NCBI RefSeq assembly: GCF_018446385.1
Contig: NC_056004.1
Location: 52,704,523 to 52,768,522, forward strand
Direction of reading: 5' to 3'
DNA: 64,000 nt
Source: Zingiber officinale
Taxonomy: Eukaryota; Streptophyta; Magnoliopsida; Zingiberales; Zingiberaceae
Shown: in pieces, positions 59,395-64,000 of the stretch
How the letters are laid out: each line of letters begins with the position of its first letter
Position numbering within the stretch: position 1 is the stretch's first letter
Notes under the pieces: model-generated
What the model saw: the letters and a program-made list of their open reading frames with translations, nothing else
The model's database searches: none
Told to the model about the DNA's origin: nothing
Program-made: the position numbers and the translations under genes

Positions 59395-61351
59395 TGTTGG
59401 TGCAACCTTAGGTCAAGGTTGACCTGGTTGACCCGACTCGAGTTGACCTGACTCGAGTTGTATTTTGATGTTTGACGAGAATAGAAAAGTTGTATCTTGA
59501 TGTTTGACAAGAATACAAACTTGGGAGATTGTGGGTGCAACCTTCGGTCAAGGTTGACCTGGTTGACCCGACATGAGTTGACTTGATTCGGTAAAGTCCA
59601 AGTATGGAGACTTGGCACGGGAAAAGTCTAAGTATGGAGACTTGGCACGGAAAAGTCCAAGCAGGGAGATTGGCACGGGGAAAAGTCCAAGTATGGAGAC
59701 TTGGCACGGAAAAGTCCAAGCAGGGAGCTTGGCACAGGAAAAGTCCAAGTATGGAGACTTGGCATGGAAAAGTCCAAGCAGGGAGCTTAGCACGGGAGAA
59801 GTCCAAGTATGGAAGCTTGACATGGGAAGTCGGAGAGGGCTCGGCAGCTCGTTCTCCGGACTAGGTCAGAGAGGGCTCGGGAGCTCGTTCTCTGGACCAG
59901 ACGAAATCGGAGAGGGCTCGGTAGCTCGTTCTCCGGACTAGGTCAAAGAGGGCTCGATAGCTCGTTCTCTGGACCGGATGAAGTCAGAGAGGGCTCGGTA
60001 GCTCGTTCTCCAGACTAGGTCAGAGAGGGCTCGGTAGCTCGTTCTCTGGACCGGACGTGGAAGTCGGAGAGGGCTCGGTAGCTCGTTCTCCAGACTAGGT
60101 CAGAGAGGGCTCGGTAGCTCATTCTCTGGACCGGACGAAGTCGGAGAGGGCTCGGTAACTCGTTCTCTAGACTAGGTCAGAGAGGGCTCGGTAGCTCGTT
60201 CTCTAGACTGGATGAAGTTGGAGAGGGCTCGGTAGCTCGTTCTCTAGACTAGGTCAGAGAGGGCTCGGTAGCTCGTTCTTTGGACCGGACGTGGAAGTCG
60301 GAGAGGGCTCGGTAGCTCGTTCTCTGGACTAGGTCAGAGAGGGCTCGGTAGCTCGTTCTCTAGATCAGAAAGGCTTTAGGGTTTAAGGCTGGGAAATTGG
60401 ATCGGTCTGCAGACCGATCCAGTGATAAACTGGGTCATCTGATCGATCTGGTGACCAATCAATAACCAAACAGATTGGGAGAAGGAATGGCCTGATCGGT
60501 CCACAGACCGATCAGGGCTCTGGCAACCAACTCTCTGTGAGAGTTGGGATCGGTCTGGGGACCGATCAGACTAGGGCCTGATCGGTCCACAGACCGATCA
60601 GAGATCGCGGCAACAACTCTCTGTGAGAGTAGGGATCGGTCTGGGGACCGATCAGCCTAGGGCCTGATCGGTCCCCTGACCGATCAGAGCCATCCTGGAC
60701 CGATCAGGGTGGAGCCTGATCGGTCCAGGTCTAGCCGTTGAGACACAACGGCTAGATTTCTTCTTTCTTCTTCTTCGCAGGTTCATATAAATCAAGGGCC
60801 TCTACAGTAGAGTATGGGGCTAGTCCTTGCTCTACCTCCTTACTGCGATTTAAGCTTTGCTGAGCTCCTCTTTGCTGAAGCTTCGTGTGAGCTTCCCTCG
60901 ACTGGTTGATCAGCTGCTGTTGGCATCATCCGTGAAGTTGCTGCTTCATCAACGGACTCCAGTCGACGAGAAGAAGGCAAGCAAACTTGGTAGAGTGTAT
61001 TTACATTCATATTATCCATTGTTTCTTGCTTTATTTCTTGTACTCCTTTATTGCTGTTGCAAAAGAGATTGTGGCGAGGTTTCTCCACCCAGAAGGAGTA
61101 TTTATTAGCCGGTTTTCCGGGGTCTCATCCACCGACGGATTGATAGGATTCGTCCACCTTACGGACACGTCGAGGAGTAGGAGTATCATCTCCAAACCTC
61201 GTTATATCGTCGCGTTTGAGGTTTGATCTTCTCCACTTTCATTTCTACATTGTATTTCCGCTACGCTAACCTAAATTGTAGGAAGAAACGATAATTTGAG
61301 GTCGGCTATTCACACCCCCCCCTCTCTAGCCGCTATCCGAAGGTCCTAACA
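59395..61351 (+). repeat. 3' LTR of element E
   Basis: 1,957 bp. Minisatellite 1 is at 59593-59825, a long minisatellite 2 at 59828-60365, palindromes at 60390-60730 and TATAAAT at 60786-60792. A leader follows, ending CCTAACA. Short ORFs in the arrays and leader repeat those of the other LTR copies and are not genes. Confidence 0.9.
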
Positions 61352-62195
61352 GATCACACTGGCAGCAGGTAAATCTCCTGAGTGGAGTAGGTGAGGATGC
61401 GTTCCCCGTAGAGGGAACAGTAGGCGTCGGGTCGACCTAGGGTTTCCGGATGGAAACACGAAGTCAGGCTCGGATAGTCCGGAGACTATCATTATCACTT
61501 CTATTATGCTTTATGTGCTAACTTTGTGCTGCAGGGTATATTTGGGATTAATGTATCTTGCAGGGACCAAAGTGCAAAGATTAACCTTGGATGAACAGTG
61601 TCCGAGGCCCCTCCATGGAGCTTGGAGGCGCCTCGGGTGCAAAAGCTTACCTGGCCACGAAGAAAGGCTGAAGGCGCCTCGGTTGGCTATGGAGGCGCCT
61701 TCAAGGTGATAAGCGCAGAATGGTCAGCGTGCATCTGCACGGTGGACTCGGAACTATGGAGGCGCCTTTGGAGGCTTTCAAGGCACCTTGGACACCCTTT
61801 ATAAGGGGGTTTCGAGCAGCGCCTCAAGTCATCTGATTACAAGTGATCGTGCTTCAATTGGCTGCTAAACGCGACACCCCGAGAAAGCTTCAACTCGACT
61901 CGACGACCCGACACTTCGATTTCCTTAGATTCTGTCGTCGGTATTGTATTTCTTTAGTTAGCAAATTGTTCTAAATTTATAATATTCTTCGAGCTTATAG
62001 TTGTTGCCCACGGAAAGTGATCAAGGATCGCGGGCCTTCGAGTAGGAGTCGCCTTAGGCTCCGAACGAAGTAAATTCCTCTGTGTTTGTGTGTGTGTTTT
62101 ATTCCCCTGCGCTTTAACTCCGATAGTTTTCTGATAATCGAACGAAATAGCCGCGAGCGCTATTCACCCCCCTCTAGCGCATCTCGATCCAACAA
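61352..62195 (+). repeat. 5' LTR of F, second piece
   Basis: Resumes at GATCACACTGGCAGCAGG. GAGGCGCCTC palindromes and variants lie at 61610-61790, TTATAAG at 61799-61805, and a leader ends with TAGCGCATCTCGATCCAACA. Confidence 0.8.
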
Positions 62196-62389
62196 TTGGT
62201 ATCAGAGTGGGGTCGCTATGAACTGGTGCAACCACGATTCAAGCATTTTTCGTGGCTTTGTCGTTTGTATAGGTTAAAAAAAACCTTACATCTTTCGTTT
62301 TTTCCCTCCAAAATTGTTTTTGAAAAATTAATTTTCATCTTTTTCACCATTGGTTGGAATTATCGAAATATTGCGTTTTCAAAAATTTG

Positions 62390-62455
62390 TGGTAATATTT
62401 TTTTAATATTATTTTAATAATATTTTAATAATATTTTAATAATATTTTATTATTT
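62390..62455 (+). repeat. AT microsatellite
   Basis: Four or more copies of the 11-mer AATAATATTTT between the F primer site and gag. Confidence 0.9.
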
Positions 62456-62567
62456 TTTCTCGAAATTCCTGAATTACTATCTTTATTTCTCTCCCGCACT
62501 ACTAATCCAAGACTAAGTCTTGGAACAAGTTTTATTGTGTTTATTTTTGCGAGATTGTCTTTCTAAA

Positions 62568-63788
62568 ATGGTCCATCAAGAAGGCTACAACACTGCACGC
62601 CCACCGCTCTTCTCCGGAGATGATTTCAGAGATTGGAAGGGTCGGATGGAGGCGTATCTCTAGACTCACTTTGAAGTCTGGATGATCGTCAAAACCGGGT
62701 TTCAACTACCAACTGACGGCGCCGGCAAGCCACTACCGTACGAGAACTGGGACGCGAGCCTTATCAAAAAGGTATAAGCAAACGCAAAAGCAACGTATAC
62801 ACTTCAGTGTGGCTTAATGAATAAGGAGCTAAATCACGCCGCCCCATTCTCAAGCGCCAAGGAGCTGTGGGAGAATTTGATTGAGCTACACAAAGGTATT
62901 CTTGATACGAAAATAGGTAAGCATGTTTTAATAAACAAATTAGTTGAGCAGACTAATGCTATTCCGGCCGAGGAAGGTGTTGCGTTATTTGCAGGAACAA
63001 GCAAGACGAAGAAAGCATTGAAGGCAACTTGGTTCGAGTCATCAGATGAATCCGAATCGGACGAAGAAGAGCAAGCGAGCCTTCTCGCTCTACCAGTACT
63101 AGCACATGTTGTTGAAACCGAGTCTGAGTTCGAGCCCGATTCAGAAACCGAGAGCGAATCAGACACAGAGTCTTAGCGAAGCCACAGATCCGTATCCGTT
63201 TCTGAAGGACCCAAAACCACTGTAAGTGCTCTAATTTCTAGTATTAGCTTAGATGATTCAGAAAATTTAATTCCTTACTTATTAAAGAAGTTGGCTAAAT
63301 CCAACGTCCGGGTTAAGTCGCTCCAAAAGGAGGTAACAACCCTTAAGGAAGCGACTGACTTGAGTGCTTTAACTCAGCCAATTCAAATTGGAAGTTCGAC
63401 TCAAGTCCAACAACTTGAGAAAGAAAATTCTAATTTGAAAACTCAGATTAAAGAACTCAAAGACACGTTGGAACGGTTCACCTTGGGTTCCAAGAATTTG
63501 GATCTAATTCTTGGAAAACAGCGAGCCATTTACAACAAATCCGGACTTGGATTTAAGACCAAAACAAAATATAAATCATATCTGTCTCTAGTTAATAGAA
63601 ATAATAGAAACATAATTCAAGCATGGGTCCCCAAGTCCAAATTGATTAATCAAGTTGGACTTGGTCAATATTGGATCCCGAAGGATCAAATATACTACCT
63701 CGATAGGCCATATCGAGGCTATGATCCAGGGGGAGTTAACAGAAAAACCATTAAAATTAAATTCGAAATAAAATTAAATTCAAAATAA
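62568..63788 (+). pseudogene. Sirevirus-type gag of element F, internally deleted
   Basis: One frame from the ATG at 62568 with stops at 62661, 62775 and 63174. It starts with RPPLFSGDDFRDWKGRMEAYL, the usual UBN2 opening. ELWENLIELHKG and LINKLVEQTNAIPAEEGVAL follow, joined more closely than in intact relatives. The next part runs GTSKTKKALKATWFESS with no CCHC knuckle, whereas the related gag of element I has the knuckle at this place. A coiled coil (LEKENSNLKTQIKELK, about 63415) and the tail IPKDQIYYLDRPYRGY follow. At least two in-frame deletions are inferred. Confidence 0.8.
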
Positions 63789-63900
63789 AATAAAATTATA
63801 AATTCAAAATTCAAAATTAAATTATAAATTCAAAATTCAAAATCAAATTAAAATTTTGAAATTAAATTATAAATTTAAAATAATTTGAATTCAAATATAG
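63760..63900 (+). repeat. A/T-rich tract after gag in F
   Basis: Variants of AAATTCAAAATTAAATTATA. Same position relative to gag as the 700-bp tract in element I, but shorter. Confidence 0.8.
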
Positions 63901-64000
63901 ATGGAGGATCCAGAATAGCTGGCACCCCCAAACTGAGCTACCTGACAGGGTAACTGAACTTAATCTACCCGAAATGGGTAAAACAAGAGTAGATTACCCG
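63901..64000 (+). other. Element F interior at the window edge
   Basis: The final 100 bp contains GGAGGATCCAGAATAGCTGG. No reading frame with pol similarity is visible before the edge, so whether F carries pol cannot be decided here. Confidence 0.5.

Larger units (their letters stand above)
53737..61351 (+). mobile_element. Sirevirus-like gag-only element E
   Basis: LTRs are 53737-56147 (with a 530-bp MITE inside) and 59395-61351. PBS TGGTATCAGAGC is at 56150-56161, gag at 56210-57685, 1.7 kb of non-coding DNA follows, and the polypurine tract AAAAAGTGGGAGAT is at 59381-59394. Flanks are GATCG (53732-53736) and GATCA (61352-61356); the single difference is a CpG-to-CpA change, as expected from methylcytosine decay. 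Without the MITE and its duplicated 8 bp, it is about 7.1 kb. No integrase, reverse transcriptase or RNase H was found. Same LTR family as solo LTR C. Confidence 0.88.
53320..64000 (+). mobile_element. Sirevirus-like element F, 5' part
   Basis: The 5' LTR lies in two pieces, about 53320-53736 and 61352-62195, split by element E. After ...GATCCAACA come the primer site TGGTATCAGAG (62198 on), gag (62568-63788) and an A/T tract, then non-coding sequence to the window edge. The left LTR end is approximate and the 3' LTR is outside. The LTR word here is GAGGCGCCTC. Confidence 0.75.

Overview
This is eukaryotic nuclear DNA from a flowering plant. It holds two spliced genes with long introns, buried in retrotransposons. 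The element types (Sirevirus-like Copia elements with LTRs primed by tRNA-Met, Tat/Retand-like and Tekay-like Ty3/gypsy LTRs, Au-type SINEs, RTE LINE ends) fit a monocot. The LTR wording recalls the ginger family (Zingiberaceae). That placement rests on recollection of similar repeats, not on a search.

Genes. (1) A METTL23-type methyltransferase on the plus strand, 3572-11321, in 7 exons; its spliced frame is open for 263 codons. (2) A BIG BROTHER-type RING-H2 E3 ubiquitin ligase on the minus strand, 52930 down to 38583, in 7 exons; its spliced frame is open for 275 codons. Neither is on a long continuous ORF; both were assembled from exon phases, splice sites and family similarity. The rest of the window is almost entirely mobile-element sequence.

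Layout. 1-2.07 kb: minus-strand gypsy (Tekay-like) LTR. 2.07-2.7 kb: decayed Copia gag. 3.57-11.3 kb: METTL23 gene, with an Au SINE in intron 2 and a solo Copia LTR (TSD TTGGA) in intron 3. 11.9-12.4 kb: LINE end and SINE. 12.7-17.95 kb: truncated minus-strand Sirevirus (element I). 17.95-19.64 kb: a second Tekay-like LTR. 19.999-36.564 kb: Sirevirus A (TSD GATCC). Its 5' LTR was split by gypsy element B (TSD GTTCA), B was split by solo LTR C (TSD ATAAT), and A's interior was split by solo LTR D (TSD GTAAG). A 771-bp tandem duplication then copied the B/A junction. 36.68-37.7 kb: tandem SINE array. 38.58-52.93 kb: the E3 ligase gene, whose 10.8-kb intron 3 carries a TRIM-like element (H) containing Sirevirus-like G (TSD AGGTG). 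53.32 kb to the end: 5' part of Sirevirus F, whose 5' LTR is split by element E; E's own 5' LTR is split by a hAT MITE (TSD GGCACGGG).

Elements A, E and G are built alike: LTR, PBS, one gag frame with a coiled coil and (clearly in A, E and G) two CCHC knuckles, a non-coding stretch, polypurine tract, LTR. No integrase, reverse transcriptase or RNase H was seen in them. They look like gag-only (TR-GAG type) partners of Sireviruses. Each LTR family carries its own short palindromic 'word', repeated just upstream of the LTR TATA box, and A, E and G repeat the same word between gag and the 3' LTR. This is the most interesting pattern in the window.
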